Shown piece after piece: positions 17,783-27,181 of a stretch of DNA of 64,000 nucleotides. This stretch comes from CAVUCH01 sp963697705 (GTDB lineage: Bacteria; Acidobacteriota; Vicinamibacteria; Vicinamibacterales; JAENWD01). The notes below the pieces were generated by a model. It was given only the letters and a program-made list of their open reading frames with translations. It did not search any database and was not told where the DNA came from. The stretch lies in contig CAVOPA010000013.1 of NCBI GenBank assembly GCA_963697705.1, positions 1 through 64,000 of the forward strand. Reading direction: 5' to 3'. Position 1 is the first letter of the stretch; each line of letters starts with the position of its first letter. Position numbers and translations under genes: made by a program.

Positions 17783-19530
17783 CTACCCGAAGGTGAACGC
17801 GTAGCCCGTGACCCCCGGGGGCAGCTCGAGCCGAAGCGTGCGGTCCTCGACGCGGGGCAGCGAGACGAGCCGGTAGAGGCGCTGGCTCTTCACGCGCAGC
17901 CGGCCCGCGCGGACATCCGCTCCGGCCTCGCGCGCGGCGATGGGACGTCCGTCGAGCAGCACCCGTCCCGTGCGCGGGCGACCGCCCTGCGAGCTGAGCA
18001 CGAGGTACACCTTCCGCGCGACGAAGCGCGCCGAGAGCGCGGCGTCGCGGACGGCGGTTGCGGAGTCCCGGCTTCCTCGCCAGACGCCCGCAAGCGCGAA
18101 CCGGCTTCGCGGAAGGCGGCGGCTCGGCGGGTAGCTGTGCACGCCCTGCGCGGCCGCTCCGGGCACGAAGCCGCGCGCCCGCTCGTAGCCGAGGTACGTC
18201 TCAGGGGTGGACGTGCCGGCGGCGGCAACCTCCCCGGTCACCCGCGTGTAGCCCCCCAGGGAGCGCGTGCCGCGCTCGCGCAGCAGCGCGCGGATCGCCT
18301 TCTCCGTGGCCCCGTAGTCGCCCTCGCCGAAGTGCGTGTAGCGCACCCGGCCCCGAGAGTCCACCAGGTACTTGGCGGGCCAGTACTGGTTGCCCCACGC
18401 GGTCCAGGTGGCGTAGTCGTTGTCCTGGAGCACGGGGTAGCGCAGCCCGTTGCGGGAGATCGCCCGCATCACGTTGTCGGTGTCCTTCTCGAACGGGAAC
18501 TCCGGCGTGTGCACGCCCACGATCGTGAGCCCTTGGCGGGCATAGCGCGCGTCCCAGGCCCGGACGTGCGGCAGTGTGCGCAGGCAGTTGATGCAGGTGT
18601 AGGTCCAGAAGTCGACCAGGATCACGCGGCCACGGAGCCCGGCCAGGCTCAGCGGCCGGCTCGCGGGCGTGTTGAGCCACGGGCCGGGGCCCGCGAAGTC
18701 GGGGGCCTCGCCGAGGACGGGGTAGCCCTTGGCGGCGACGGTGGTCGACGCGGGAGCCCGCCGCGTGTCGAACTTCGATCGCCCGCGGAGGCCGGCGAGC
18801 CGGTCCTCGACGGCGTCGGAGCGCTCCAGCGCCCCGGTCGGGTTGGCGCACGAACGACGGGCACGTCGTTCGCGAGCACGGTCTGGAAGCGGAGATCGAG
18901 GTCGAAGCTCATCGCCAGTGCGGTGGCGATCATCACCGCCCCGAGCGTGCGCTGGAGGGCCAAGCCGCGGCCCATGCTGCGGAGGCGGCCGAGCACGCTG
19001 CCGCCCTCCGTAGGCGATCGCGAGCAGCACGATCGCCGAGCCCACCCCATAGCCGATGGCCACGGCAATGAGGTCCCCGGAGGCGCCGCTTGTGGCCGCC
19101 ACGGAGATCACCGCGGCGAGGATCGGCCCCGCGCACGGCGCGTAGAGGAAACCGAGCGCTGCGCCCACGAGCACGCCCGGACCAGAACCCGGAGCCCGAC
19201 GTGGACGGCCCGAAGCGCGTGAGCCTCGTGAACGGGCGCTCGACCACCTCCGCGAGGCGCGGCCAGATCAGGGCCGCGCCGAAGAGCACCAGCGCGGCGA
19301 TGGCCAGCGTCCGGGTGAACCCCTTCGCGAGACCCACCCCGTCGATCACCGAGGCGATGCCCACGATCGCGATCACGAACGTGACCGTGAGCCCGCTGAT
19401 CACTCCCGAGCGGACGGCGGCGCCCGCCGGTCGCGCTCGCCGAGAGCAGCGCGGGCAGAACGGGGAGCACGCAGGGCGTGAGCGCGGTACCGGCGCCGGC
19501 CAGCACGGCGAACGCCACCAGAAGGGCCAT
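17783..19530 (-). CDS. dipZ: DipZ-type fusion: CcdA membrane domain, thioredoxin domain, C-terminal beta-domain (about four frameshifts)
   Basis: About 580 residues in pieces over three frames. CcdA-like part (about 1-215) with two Pro-Cys motifs, TALTPCVLPVLPALL and GFLYAPCAGPILAAV, that pass electrons across the membrane; then a TlpA/thioredoxin domain with CINC (YTCINCLRTLP) and the GDYATWTAWGNQYWPAKYLVDSRG region; then a C-terminal beta-sandwich found in mycobacterial DipZ (ARKVYLVLSS to GVTGYAFTFG). Frame changes lie near 19430, 19190, 19015 and 18845. It would deliver reducing equivalents to exported proteins. ATG 19530 is 7 bases after CATACT (19538-19543). Confidence 0.88.
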
Positions 19531-19580
19531 CACCGGGAGTATGCGCAGCGGCCTTAAGAACGGATTAGCCTTGCGCGCCC

Positions 19581-19970
19581 GTGTCCCCCCGCAGCATCGA
19601 CGGCGTGAGCAAGTTCTTCGGCATGCGCTGGGTGCGCGCGGACGAGGTGCGAATGGCCGTCCGCCCGGACTTGATCAACGCTGCCGGCCTGCTCTCCGGC
19701 GCCGCCACCTACGCGCTGGTGGACTACTGCATGGGCTCGACCCTGTGGCGGGAGACGACCGAGGACGAGGGGATCGCCACCGTGTCGATCTCGATCAACT
19801 ACGTGGCCACTGCGACCGAGGGCGAGGTGGTGTGTCGCACCACGCTCGACCGTCGCAACCGCCGGCTCGCGGTGCTCCGCAGCGAGGTGACGAGCGACGA
19901 CTCGCGGCTGCTGGCCACCGCGATCGGCAGCTACACGATCTTCCCGCGCCGGAAGGTCGGGGCCTGCTAG
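19581..19970 (+). CDS. Hotdog-fold thioesterase (PaaI-like)
   Basis: 129 residues. Pattern of the PaaI/YbgC hotdog group: FFGMRWVRADEVRMAVRPDLINAAGLLSGAATYALVDYCMGSTLW (hotdog helix after the N..G turn), then TVSISINYVATATEGEVVCRTTLDRRNRRLAVLRSEV strands. Such proteins hydrolyse acyl-CoA thioesters; the chain is unknown. GTG start 9 bases after TAGCCT (19566-19571), no Shine-Dalgarno. Its stop shares CTAG with the convergent STAS gene. Confidence 0.8.
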   Translation: MSPRSIDGVSKFFGMRWVRADEVRMAVRPDLINAAGLLSGAATYALVDYCMGSTLWRETTEDEGIATVSISINYVATATEGEVVCRTTLDRRNRRLAVLRSEVTSDDSRLLATAIGSYTIFPRRKVGAC

Positions 19971-20326
19971 ACCGACCCCAACCCGGCGATCGCCTCGTCC
20001 AGCTCGGCGTGCATGGGCGCCGCGCGGCCGAACTCCACGATCTCGAGCACGCGCGCTATCGGGCCGCCGGGAACGACGACGAGGCGGAGCGCCTGCCGGC
20101 GCGCGGAGAGGTGCCGGACGAGCTGGAAGAGCATCGCGATGCCGCTCGAGTCGATGAAGGCGAGGTTCGAGAAGTCCACGACCACGCCGCGCGCCGCGTT
20201 GGGCACGGCCGCCTCGATCCGGTCGCCGGTGGCGGCGGCCTCCGCGATGTCCAGCTCACCCGTGACACGGGCGATCACGACCTCGTCCCGCTCCTCGATC
20301 TCGAGCCCGACCAACCGCTCCGCCAC
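19967..20326 (-). CDS. STAS-domain anti-sigma factor antagonist
   Basis: 119 residues, a single STAS domain: VIARVTGELDIAEAAATGDRIE, then VVVDFSNLAFIDSSGIAMLFQLVRHL, in which the Ser of DSSG is the usual phosphorylation site of RsbV/SpoIIAA proteins, and the C-terminal IARVLEIVEFGRAAPMH. The GTG start shares one base with the stop of the upstream SpoIIE-type phosphatase, so the phosphatase and the protein it would dephosphorylate are made together. Confidence 0.92.
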   Translation of the reverse strand: MAERLVGLEIEERDEVVIARVTGELDIAEAAATGDRIEAAVPNAARGVVVDFSNLAFIDSSGIAMLFQLVRHLSARRQALRLVVVPGGPIARVLEIVEFGRAAPMHAELDEAIAGLGSV

Positions 20327-22893
20327 TAAGAGTCCCCCTCTCCGCCCAGCTGACGCTGAAGCCGCACCCGGGTGCCGTCGGGCCCCGGTGACACCTCCAC
20401 GGTATCCATGAGCGCTCGCATCAGCGAGAAGCCGCGGCCCCGGTCGCCCTCGCGCGGCGACCGCCAGGCGCCCCGGTCTCGAACGGTCAGGTCCACCCGC
20501 TGTCCGTCGAGCGCCCCGGCAACCTCGAACGGAACCTCGCCGGCCGCTCCGGCGTGCTCGATCGCGTTGGTCGCGGCCTCGCCGCAGGCGGTCACGATCT
20601 CGGCCGTCTCCTGGTCGTCGGCGCCGGCGTGGCGCAGCCAGCGCCGCAACAGGCCGCGCATGGACGACAGGGCCTCGGGGGCGGCCTCGAACTCGTTCCG
20701 GATGCGGTCGGTCATGGGCACGTTGCGAAGGGCGAGGATCGCGACGTCGTCGCTCGCGCCCCCGCCGGGGACGAGCGTTGCAAGCAGGTGGTCGCAGAGT
20801 GCCTCGGGATCGGGACCCACGCCGTCGACCACCTGCCTCAGCAGCGCCATGCCGTGGTCGATCACCGCGCCCGGTCGCTCCACGAGGCCGTCCGTGTACA
20901 GGACGACGGAGCTGCCGGGGCTGAGCCCGGCCGACGCCTCCTCGAAGCTCGGAAACGGGAGCACACCGATTGGCACCGAGCGCGCGCCGCGGAGGAAGCG
21001 CGCCGAGCCGTCCGCGTCGACCAGCAACGGCGGCATGTGCCCGGCGTTCACCCAGCTGATCGTGTTCTCGGCCGGGTCGACGATGGCGAAGAGCAGAGTG
21101 GTCATCTGGCTCTCCTCGGCCTCCGTCCAGAGCAGCCGATTGAGCTGCTCGAGGGCGATCGCCGGGGCGTGGCCCTCGAGGGCGTAGGCGCGCAGCGCGC
21201 TGCGCATCCGGCCGACCATCGACGCCGCGGCGAGACCCTTGCCCGCCACGTCTCCCATCACCATGCCCACGCGCCCGCCGGGGATCGGGATCACGTCGTA
21301 CCAGTCACCGCCCACCTCCGCCTCGGTGGCGGCGGGTAGGTAGCGCGCCGCCGCGGCAAGACCGGGGAGTCGCGGAAGCCTGTCCGGGAGAAGGCTCCGC
21401 TGCAGCGTCTCGGCGATCTTGTGCTGGCGCTCGTACACGCGCGCCCGATCGACGCCGAGTGCCACCCGGTCGGCCGCCAGTCGCAGCAGCCCCATGTCGT
21501 CCGGGGTGAAGCGTCGCGGGGCGGCCGTGCACACGACCAGCACGCCGGTCACGTCGCCCTCGGCCAGCAGCGGCACCCCGATGAGCGAGTCCAGCTCCAG
21601 GTCGCGCAGCGCCGGATCCTCCACGTCCGCCGCGGGGTCGTGACTCAGCATCGACTGGCGCGACTCCGCCACCTGGCCGGCGAAGCCCTCGCCGAAGCGC
21701 AGCGGCTCGCGCTCGCCGACGCCGCTGCCGCCCGCCGACGCCCTCAGCACCAGCCGTTCGTCCTCGGCGAGATAGATCGTGGCCGCGGCGGCGTGGAGCA
21801 CGCTCGTCACGCGCTCCACGAGCTCCGGAAGGATGTCGTCGGTCGTGCGGTGGGCCAGCGCGGCGTCCACCAGCAGCTGCGTCCCGCGCACCATTTCCGC
21901 GACCCGCTCCGCCTCGACGCGCGCCGCCTGCTCGCGGAGCAATGCCTCCCGCTCGCGCTGGCGACGGCGCCGCTCGCTCACGTCGCGGATGAACGCCGAC
22001 AGGGTGGCCTCGCCGCCCGCCTTGACGCTGTGGAGCGTCTCCTCGGCCGGGAAGGTGGTGCCGTCCTTGCGCCTCAGCTGCGCCTCCACCTGCATGACCT
22101 TCAGCGGTTCGGAGCCCTCCATCAGGAGAGCTCGCTGCGAGTCGTGCTCGGCACGGCCCTCGTCGGTGAAGATCAGGTCGCGCAGCGGGCTGCCGATCGC
22201 CTCTCCGGCGGACCAGCCGAAGAGCCGCTCGGCGGCGGTGTTCCAGGCCGTCACGAGTCCTGTCCGGCCGTCGATCGATACGAACGCGTCGGGAGAGGTG
22301 TCGAGCAGGAGGCGGGTCCGGGACTCGCTCTGGCGCAGCTCGAGCGTCCGCGCCTCCGCCTCGGCGGCCTCGCGGCGCAGCCCGCTGAGGAGGCGCGCCA
22401 TCAGGAGACCGGTCACCGCCGGCGTGCCGACGGCAAGGGGCCACCGCAGCACGGGCCCGTCCTGGATCGCGAGCACCACCGCGTAGCTCACGCCGATCCA
22501 GCCGAGCTGCACCAGCGCCGAGCGCATCGTGAAGAAGTAGAAGGAGAAGAGCGCGGTCCACGAGTAGAGCAGCGGGTAGAGCAGCGTCATCCCGACGGCG
22601 AGGTTGGCCAGCGAGACCATCAAGGTCCCCACGGCCACGAACACGTGGAGGTGCCACTCGCGCAGCCGTGCCGCGTTCAGGTACAGGAGCGCGGCTATGG
22701 CCAGGGCGGCGATCACGAGCGCCAGTACGGCCTGCTCGTCCACCTCGGCCGCGTGCGGCATCACCAGCGTGAGCACGCCCACCGCCGCGCCGGCCCCGAA
22801 CAGGTAGGCCAGTGAGCGCGCCTTGACCCCGAGGTCGAAGAGCTCGGGGAACCCCCTGGAGGGGCTGGGCGGGCTAGATCGGGGGATCCCCAC
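20326..22893 (-). CDS. Membrane PAS-GAF-SpoIIE phosphatase with C-terminal RsbW-like ATPase domain
   Basis: 855 residues. Order: about six membrane helices (20-190), PAS (about 215-330; LLLDTSPDAFVSIDGRTGLVTAWNTAAERLFGW), GAF (about 365-500), SpoIIE/PP2C phosphatase (about 520-715; GGDWYDVIPIPGGRVGMVMGDVAGKGLAAA, ASDDVAILALR), and a HATPase_c kinase domain (about 735-855; ACGEAATNAIEHAG, DRGRGFSLMRALMD). It joins the sensor, the phosphatase and an anti-sigma-type kinase in one chain next to its STAS substrate. GTG 22893 overlaps the preceding gene by 20 bases; the longer open frame upstream is that gene's shadow. Confidence 0.9.
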   Translation of the reverse strand: MGIPRSSPPSPSRGFPELFDLGVKARSLAYLFGAGAAVGVLTLVMPHAAEVDEQAVLALVIAALAIAALLYLNAARLREWHLHVFVAVGTLMVSLANLAVGMTLLYPLLYSWTALFSFYFFTMRSALVQLGWIGVSYAVVLAIQDGPVLRWPLAVGTPAVTGLLMARLLSGLRREAAEAEARTLELRQSESRTRLLLDTSPDAFVSIDGRTGLVTAWNTAAERLFGWSAGEAIGSPLRDLIFTDEGRAEHDSQRALLMEGSEPLKVMQVEAQLRRKDGTTFPAEETLHSVKAGGEATLSAFIRDVSERRRRQREREALLREQAARVEAERVAEMVRGTQLLVDAALAHRTTDDILPELVERVTSVLHAAAATIYLAEDERLVLRASAGGSGVGEREPLRFGEGFAGQVAESRQSMLSHDPAADVEDPALRDLELDSLIGVPLLAEGDVTGVLVVCTAAPRRFTPDDMGLLRLAADRVALGVDRARVYERQHKIAETLQRSLLPDRLPRLPGLAAAARYLPAATEAEVGGDWYDVIPIPGGRVGMVMGDVAGKGLAAASMVGRMRSALRAYALEGHAPAIALEQLNRLLWTEAEESQMTTLLFAIVDPAENTISWVNAGHMPPLLVDADGSARFLRGARSVPIGVLPFPSFEEASAGLSPGSSVVLYTDGLVERPGAVIDHGMALLRQVVDGVGPDPEALCDHLLATLVPGGGASDDVAILALRNVPMTDRIRNEFEAAPEALSSMRGLLRRWLRHAGADDQETAEIVTACGEAATNAIEHAGAAGEVPFEVAGALDGQRVDLTVRDRGAWRSPREGDRGRGFSLMRALMDTVEVSPGPDGTRVRLQRQLGGEGDS

Positions 22894-23176
22894 TGCGAGC
22901 TGACAGCCGGGCCAGGGCCTCGTGGCACTGCACCACGCGTCGCTTGACGGGATCGTCGTCGGCGCGATCGTGCACGAGGTCCCACGTCTTGTCGGCCACG
23001 TCGCGAGCGCTGTGCGGCGTAGCCTGGCTGCAGAGCATGTCCACGAGACGCAGCTCGAACGCCTGCAGCTGCTCGGCCGGGTTGCCCGGCGGCATACGCG
23101 GCAGGGCCTCGGCGGTGGCCTCACGCCACATCGTGGTGGCAAGCACGAGGCGGTTGCGCAACATCATCTGATCCAC
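22874..23176 (-). CDS. Hypothetical 100-residue protein heading the SpoIIE operon
   Basis: No family recognised. Predicted mostly helical and soluble, with a hydrophobic start (MMLRNRLVLATTMW), FELRLVDMLCSQATPHSARDVADKTWDLVHDRADDD and a charged end. It overlaps the phosphatase gene by 20 bases, so it is very likely part of the same partner-switching operon. GTG 23176 is 10 bases after TACGGT (23187-23192), a hexamer that overlaps the opposing PhzF promoter. What it does is unknown; it could be a regulator or small binding partner of the phosphatase. Confidence 0.65.
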   Translation of the reverse strand: MDQMMLRNRLVLATTMWREATAEALPRMPPGNPAEQLQAFELRLVDMLCSQATPHSARDVADKTWDLVHDRADDDPVKRRVVQCHEALARLSARSGDPPI

Positions 23177-23202
23177 GTGCGCCGACACCGTACAGTCCTG
23201 GC

Positions 23203-23878
23203 GTGGCGCGGTTCCACCTCCTTCGCGTCTTCTGTGAGGCGCGCGATACCGGTGGCAACCGGCCTCGCCGTGTTCCTCGAGGGTGCCGAGGTGCCGCCGC
23301 ACCACCGGCAGCGGGTCGCCGCAGAGCTCGAGCTGAGCGAGACCGTGTTCGTGGACGACGCCGCCGGAGGCGTCATCCGCATCTTCACGCCCAGGGCCGA
23401 GCTCGACTTCGCCGGGCACCCGGCAGTAGGCACGGCGTGGCTGCTGGCGAGGGAGCGGGCCCAGGTCGCGGAGCTCCGCCCACCGGCGGGAACGGTGGCG
23501 GTGCGCCACTCGGGCGAGGAGTCGTTCGTGGCCGGACGCCCCGAGTGGGGGCCCCAGTACGAGTTCCGGCAGCTGTCGTCCGCGGCCGCTGTGGACGCGG
23601 CCGCCGCCCCGGCGGGCGAGCAGGACATGGCGGCGTTCTGGGCCTGGGCGGACGAGGCTGCCGGCGTGGTGCGGGCGAGGGTGTTCCCGGTGGCGATCGG
23701 CATACCCGAGGATGAGGCCACCGGAGCCGCCGCCGTCCAGCTCGCGGCGCTGCTCGGCCGCGAGCTCGCGATCCGCCAGGGACAGGGATCGCTCATCCGC
23801 GCCCGGCCGGCCGCGGACGGCTGGGTGGAGATCGGCGGCCGTACGGTGCTCGATGACGTGCGCGAGCACCTCGTGTGA
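23203..23878 (+). CDS. PhzF-family isomerase-like protein (one apparent frameshift)
   Basis: About 225 residues. Start MARFHLLRVFCE with GGN, then LAVFLEGAEVPPHHRQRVAAELELSETVFV (the conserved Glu region), IRIFTPRAELDFAGHPAVGTAWLL and the C-terminal FPVAIGIPEDEATGAAAVQLAALLGRELAIRQGQGS. The frame moves near 23255-23265, just after GGN. At 225 residues it is shorter than typical PhzF proteins (260-300), missing part of the region between the two lobes. Substrate unknown. GTG is 6 bases after TACAGT (23191-23196). Confidence 0.85.
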
Positions 23879-23911
23879 CCGCGACCACGCTTGCCGGGAT
23901 GGCCGAAGCCG

Positions 23912-23917
23912 TAGAGT
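23912..23917 (+). promoter_or_regulatory. -10 hexamer TAGAGT of the PAS gene
   Basis: Eight bases before GTG 23926. It argues against the longer reading from GTG 23875, which would overlap the PhzF stop and contain this hexamer. Confidence 0.55.
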
Positions 23918-23925
23918 CAGTCGCG

Positions 23926-24333
23926 GTGACCGAAGGCCAGCGGCCCCTGGAGCTGATCCTGGCTCGCAATCTCATGGCGGGCCTGTCCACGCCAGCGTTC
24001 CTCGTGGACGAGGACGCGGTGGTCGTCTTCTACAACGAGGCGGCCGGCATCCTGCTCGGCAGGCGCTTCGAGGAGGCCGGCCGTATGCGCCCGGAGGAAT
24101 GGAGCAAGGCCTTCGGGCCGATCGACTCGGTGGGCAAGCCGCTCGAGCTCGAGCAGCTGCCGCTCACCATCGCCCTGAGGCGCGGGCGTCCCGCCCACCA
24201 CCGTTTCCGGATCCAGTCGCTCGAGGACGGGGAGCACGAGATCGAGGTGAGCGCGATCCCGATCGTGACCTCCGAAGGCACCCGCGGGGCGATGGCGATC
24301 TTCTGGCCGACGGAGCCGGAGGGATCAGACTGA
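23926..24333 (+). CDS. PAS-domain protein
   Basis: 135 residues, essentially a lone PAS domain: LARNLMAGLSTPAFLVDEDAVVVFYNEAAGILLGRRFEEAGRM, then the PLELEQLPLTIALRRGRPAHHRF linker and the strands EIEVSAIPIVTSEGTRGAMAIFW. It has no output domain, so it must signal by protein contact, perhaps with the SpoIIE-type sensor encoded just upstream (inference). One base separates its stop from the next ATG, so it is cotranscribed with the MBL gene. Confidence 0.82.
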   Translation: MTEGQRPLELILARNLMAGLSTPAFLVDEDAVVVFYNEAAGILLGRRFEEAGRMRPEEWSKAFGPIDSVGKPLELEQLPLTIALRRGRPAHHRFRIQSLEDGEHEIEVSAIPIVTSEGTRGAMAIFWPTEPEGSD

Positions 24334-24334
24334 G

Positions 24335-25201
24335 ATGAAGGTCAAGGTCTGGGGGGCGCGCGGCTCCGTGCCCTCACCGGGGCCCGAGACGACGCGTTAC
24401 GGCGGCAACACCTCCTGCGTGCAGGTCACGCTGTCCGACGGCACCATCGTCGTGTTCGACGCGGGCACGGGGCTGCGCAGCCTCGGCCTCGCTCTGAACG
24501 AGGAGCCGGCGCGGGTGGACATCCTGCTCACCCACCTTCACCTCGACCACATCCAGGGCATCGTGTTCTTCGCTCCCGCGTTCCGCCCGAGCACCGAGCT
24601 GGGGATCTGGGGGCCGAAGGCCGCCGACGCCTCGCTGCAGGAGCGGATCGGCCGCTACATCTCGGCGCCGTTGTCACCGGTGGAGGTGCGCGAGCTGCCC
24701 TGCCACGTGGCGTTCCGCGAGGCCCCGCTCACCGAGTGGCAGATCGGCCCCGCCACGCTGCGGGCGGCGTCGGTGACCCACCGCGGTCCCACGCTCGGCT
24801 ACCGGCTCACGGAGGGCGATGTGTCGGTCTGCTACATCCCCGATCACGAGCCCGCCCTCGGCGCCCATCTCGAGACCGACGAGCCCGAGTGGATCTCCGG
24901 CTACGAGCTCGCGCACGGGACGTCCCTGCTGCTCCACGACTGCCAGTACGCGGACGAGGAGTACCCGGACCATGTGGGCTGGGGCCATTCGCGCCTCTCC
25001 GACGCGCTCCAGTTCAGCAGGCGCGTGGAGGCAGAGCGGGTAATGCTCTTCCACCACGACCCGCTGCACTCGGACGACTACCTCGACGCCTTCTACGACA
25101 CGGCGGTCAATCGCTGGACCGAGCTCGGGGGCCTGCCCGAGCAGATCGAGCTCGCGGTCGAGCGTCGCGAGATCGATCTCGGGACGCTCCAGAAGGTCTG
25201 A
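24335..25201 (+). CDS. Metallo-beta-lactamase-fold hydrolase
   Basis: 288 residues. Starts VKVWGARGSVPSPGPETTRYGGNTSCVQV, typical of a cyclic-nucleotide-phosphodiesterase-like MBL group, with the metal motif THLHLDH (about 66-72), HRGPTLGYRL, LLLHDCQYADEEYPDHVGWGHS and FHHDPLHSDD. It probably hydrolyses a phosphodiester or ester using two metal ions; substrate unknown. It immediately follows the PAS gene, suggesting that the PAS protein regulates or senses for this enzyme. Confidence 0.88.
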   Translation: MKVKVWGARGSVPSPGPETTRYGGNTSCVQVTLSDGTIVVFDAGTGLRSLGLALNEEPARVDILLTHLHLDHIQGIVFFAPAFRPSTELGIWGPKAADASLQERIGRYISAPLSPVEVRELPCHVAFREAPLTEWQIGPATLRAASVTHRGPTLGYRLTEGDVSVCYIPDHEPALGAHLETDEPEWISGYELAHGTSLLLHDCQYADEEYPDHVGWGHSRLSDALQFSRRVEAERVMLFHHDPLHSDDYLDAFYDTAVNRWTELGGLPEQIELAVERREIDLGTLQKV

Positions 25202-25208
25202 GCCAGGC

Positions 25209-25865
25209 TCAGCCCGGCCTCAGGCGGCGCCCGCCCCCGGCCGACATGAACGCCACTGCGGGGCCGAGGCGGGCCTCGCGCCGCAACGTGGCGATGGACC
25301 GGCCCGGCTGCACGGCAGGGCGCGGCTCGCCCAGGAGCGGCCCGAGTGCCGCGGCGGTCACGTCGAGGCTCTCCACACCGAACGCCAGGCCCCAGAGGCG
25401 CGCCGGCCCGTCGCGGTCGGCGCTCACGCGGGAACCCTCGGGGGCCTCCACCACCTCCAGGATCACCTCGCCCATCCGGAAGAACGCCTGTCTGGCCGAG
25501 CCACCCGGGGTCTCGCCCTCGCGCCGCCGGCGGAGGTCGAGCCCCGCCCCCTGCAGCGCATCCACGGTGCGGTCGAGCGCGGGGCTCATGACCACGAGGT
25601 GGTCCAGCGCCAGCACCCCGTTCGGGTGCACCCCGCCCGCCGCCGGGGGGCGCTCGGAAGCGGCCGTGGGCAGCCCGTCGAGCTCCAGCGAGACAAGGTC
25701 GCGCACCGACCACCCGACGATCCCGCGGCGCTCGCCGGGACCCGCCAGCGCGATCCGAACCGTGCCGACCTCGCACGCGTCCCCGACCACATCGAACCCC
25801 GCGGCGCGCCACGCCTCGGGCGCGTCCGCCACCACGAGCTCGTCCACCGTGGGCTGGGGAGGCAT
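25209..25865 (-). CDS. VOC-superfamily (glyoxalase-like) protein
   Basis: 218 residues, two beta-alpha-beta-beta-beta modules. The second begins LALDHLVVMSPALDRTVDALQGAGLDLRRRREGETPGGSARQAFFRMGEVILEVVEAP, where His and Glu are in metal-ligand positions; the first module (residues 1-85) is degenerate. Catalysis could be isomerase, dioxygenase or none. ATG is 9 bases after TAGCGT (25875-25880). Convergent with the MBL gene. Confidence 0.8.
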   Translation of the reverse strand: MPPQPTVDELVVADAPEAWRAAGFDVVGDACEVGTVRIALAGPGERRGIVGWSVRDLVSLELDGLPTAASERPPAAGGVHPNGVLALDHLVVMSPALDRTVDALQGAGLDLRRRREGETPGGSARQAFFRMGEVILEVVEAPEGSRVSADRDGPARLWGLAFGVESLDVTAAALGPLLGEPRPAVQPGRSIATLRREARLGPAVAFMSAGGGRRLRPG

Positions 25866-25944
25866 CGCCGCGGGACGCTAACGGCCCGTGGGCCGCGGGC
25901 CGCGCGGTCATGGCGGCGCCGTTGGGCGGGCGTCTCAACGGCTC

Positions 25945-26102
25945 GCGCGCGTCCTGTTACCCGGACGTGGTGTCTCGTTGCACTCGGCGTGCGCGCCCGC
26001 CGGCGCCCTCGACCCCCTGGGCGAGTTAACCGTCCCATACGCGAATAACTCGCCCAACCCCCCGAGGCGATGTAAGGGACACCACCCGAATGTGACGGGA
26101 CG
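25945..26102 (+). repeat. Diverged copy D of the dispersed structured element
   Basis: In the 299-base gap 25866-26164. It retains the ending CCACCCGAATGTGACGG (26082-26098) and a GTCCTGTTAC/GTGGTGTC block near 25950-25975 shared with copies A-C, but its hairpin is replaced by a different perfect 11-bp stem TGGGCGAGTTA/TAACTCGCCCA (26018-26056, 17-base loop). It ends 54 bases before the GHMP kinase promoter. Confidence 0.6.
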
Positions 26103-26164
26103 CAGACGGAACAGCCAGCCGCTCGTCCCGGGACGCCCGCCGTGCGTCCGCTTAGATTTCTGCG

Positions 26165-27169
26165 ATGGGAGCGATCGTTGCGAGGGCGCCGCTGCGGGTG
26201 GCGCTCGGCGGAGGCGGCACGGACCTGCCGTCGTACTACAGGGAGCACGGCGGCTTCGTCGTGTCCACCGCCATCGACCGCTACGTGCACATGGTGGTGT
26301 CCGCTGACTTCCAGCACCGCTACCGCCTCAAGCACCTCGAGTGGGAGGAGGCCGAGCGCCCGTCCGAGGTGCGCCACCCGATACTGCGCGAGGTGCTCAC
26401 GCACCACTGGGAGGGCCCGCCCGTGGAGCTGGCTTCGGTGGCCGACGCGCCGCCCGGCACCGGGCTCGGATCGTCGGGGGCGTACACGGTCTGCGCCATC
26501 AAGGCGCTTCGGGCCGCGGCGGGGATGGACACCGGCGCGCCCGAACTGGCCGAGGCGGCCTGCGAGATCGAGATCGGCGTGCTGGAGCGCAGGGTCGGAA
26601 AGCAGGACCAGTACGCGGCCGCGTTCGGCGGCGTGCGCGCCTACACCTTCCACCCCGACGACTCGGTGGAGGTCCGGGCGCTCGCGCTCCCCGACCGCGT
26701 GAAGCAGGCGCTCCGGGACGAGTGCCTCCTGTTCTTCACCGGGCGTGAGCGCTCCGCCTCGGACCTGCTGTCCGGGCAGGTGTCGGGCACCGAGTCAGGC
26801 GACCTCTCGGTACGGAACGCGCTCGACCGCCTCCACGAGCTGGGCCGGCAGACCTGCGCGGCGCTCGAGGCCGGCGACCTCAGCCGCTTCGGCGAGCTGA
26901 TGAACGAGCAGTGGGAGGCCAAGCGCAACCGCGCCCCCGGGACCGTGATCGCCGAGATGGACGCGCTGCGCAAGCGAGCGCTCGCCGCGGGAGCGCTCGG
27001 CGCCGTGTCGCTGGGCGCGGGCGGGGGCGGGTTCGTGCTCGTGTACACGGCCGATCCGGAACGCACCCGCGCCTCGCTCGAGGACGTGCGGGAGCTGCGG
27101 TTCGGCACCGATCCGCACGGCTGCGTGGTCCAGGCCACACCCTTTCCCGCGGCTGCCGGCGCGGGTTAG
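26165..27169 (+). CDS. GHMP-family sugar kinase (heptose/fucose kinase-like)
   Basis: 334 residues. Motifs: RAPLRVALGGGGTDLPSYYREHGGFVVSTAIDRYV (N-terminal GGGTD motif of D-glycero-D-manno-heptose 7-phosphate and fucose kinases), the ATP loop PPGTGLGSSGAYTV (about 95-108), GKQDQYAAAFGG, and motif 3 GAVSLGAGGGGFVLVY. It phosphorylates a sugar or sugar phosphate with ATP; for an organism without evident LPS genes here, GDP-heptose or a surface sugar is possible. ATG follows TAGATT (26153-26158) by 6 bases. Confidence 0.88.
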   Translation: MGAIVARAPLRVALGGGGTDLPSYYREHGGFVVSTAIDRYVHMVVSADFQHRYRLKHLEWEEAERPSEVRHPILREVLTHHWEGPPVELASVADAPPGTGLGSSGAYTVCAIKALRAAAGMDTGAPELAEAACEIEIGVLERRVGKQDQYAAAFGGVRAYTFHPDDSVEVRALALPDRVKQALRDECLLFFTGRERSASDLLSGQVSGTESGDLSVRNALDRLHELGRQTCAALEAGDLSRFGELMNEQWEAKRNRAPGTVIAEMDALRKRALAAGALGAVSLGAGGGGFVLVYTADPERTRASLEDVRELRFGTDPHGCVVQATPFPAAAGAG

Positions 27170-27181
27170 AGTGGCGCGGCG

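Noticed and set aside
17663..19222. Long plus-strand ORF of 519 codons opposite dipZ, and similar long antisense ORFs (8042-9112, 1784-3505, 21421-22815)
   Set aside because: They are mirror frames of GC-rich genes with R/H/A/G-rich, motif-free translations; the opposite strands carry clear conserved domains.
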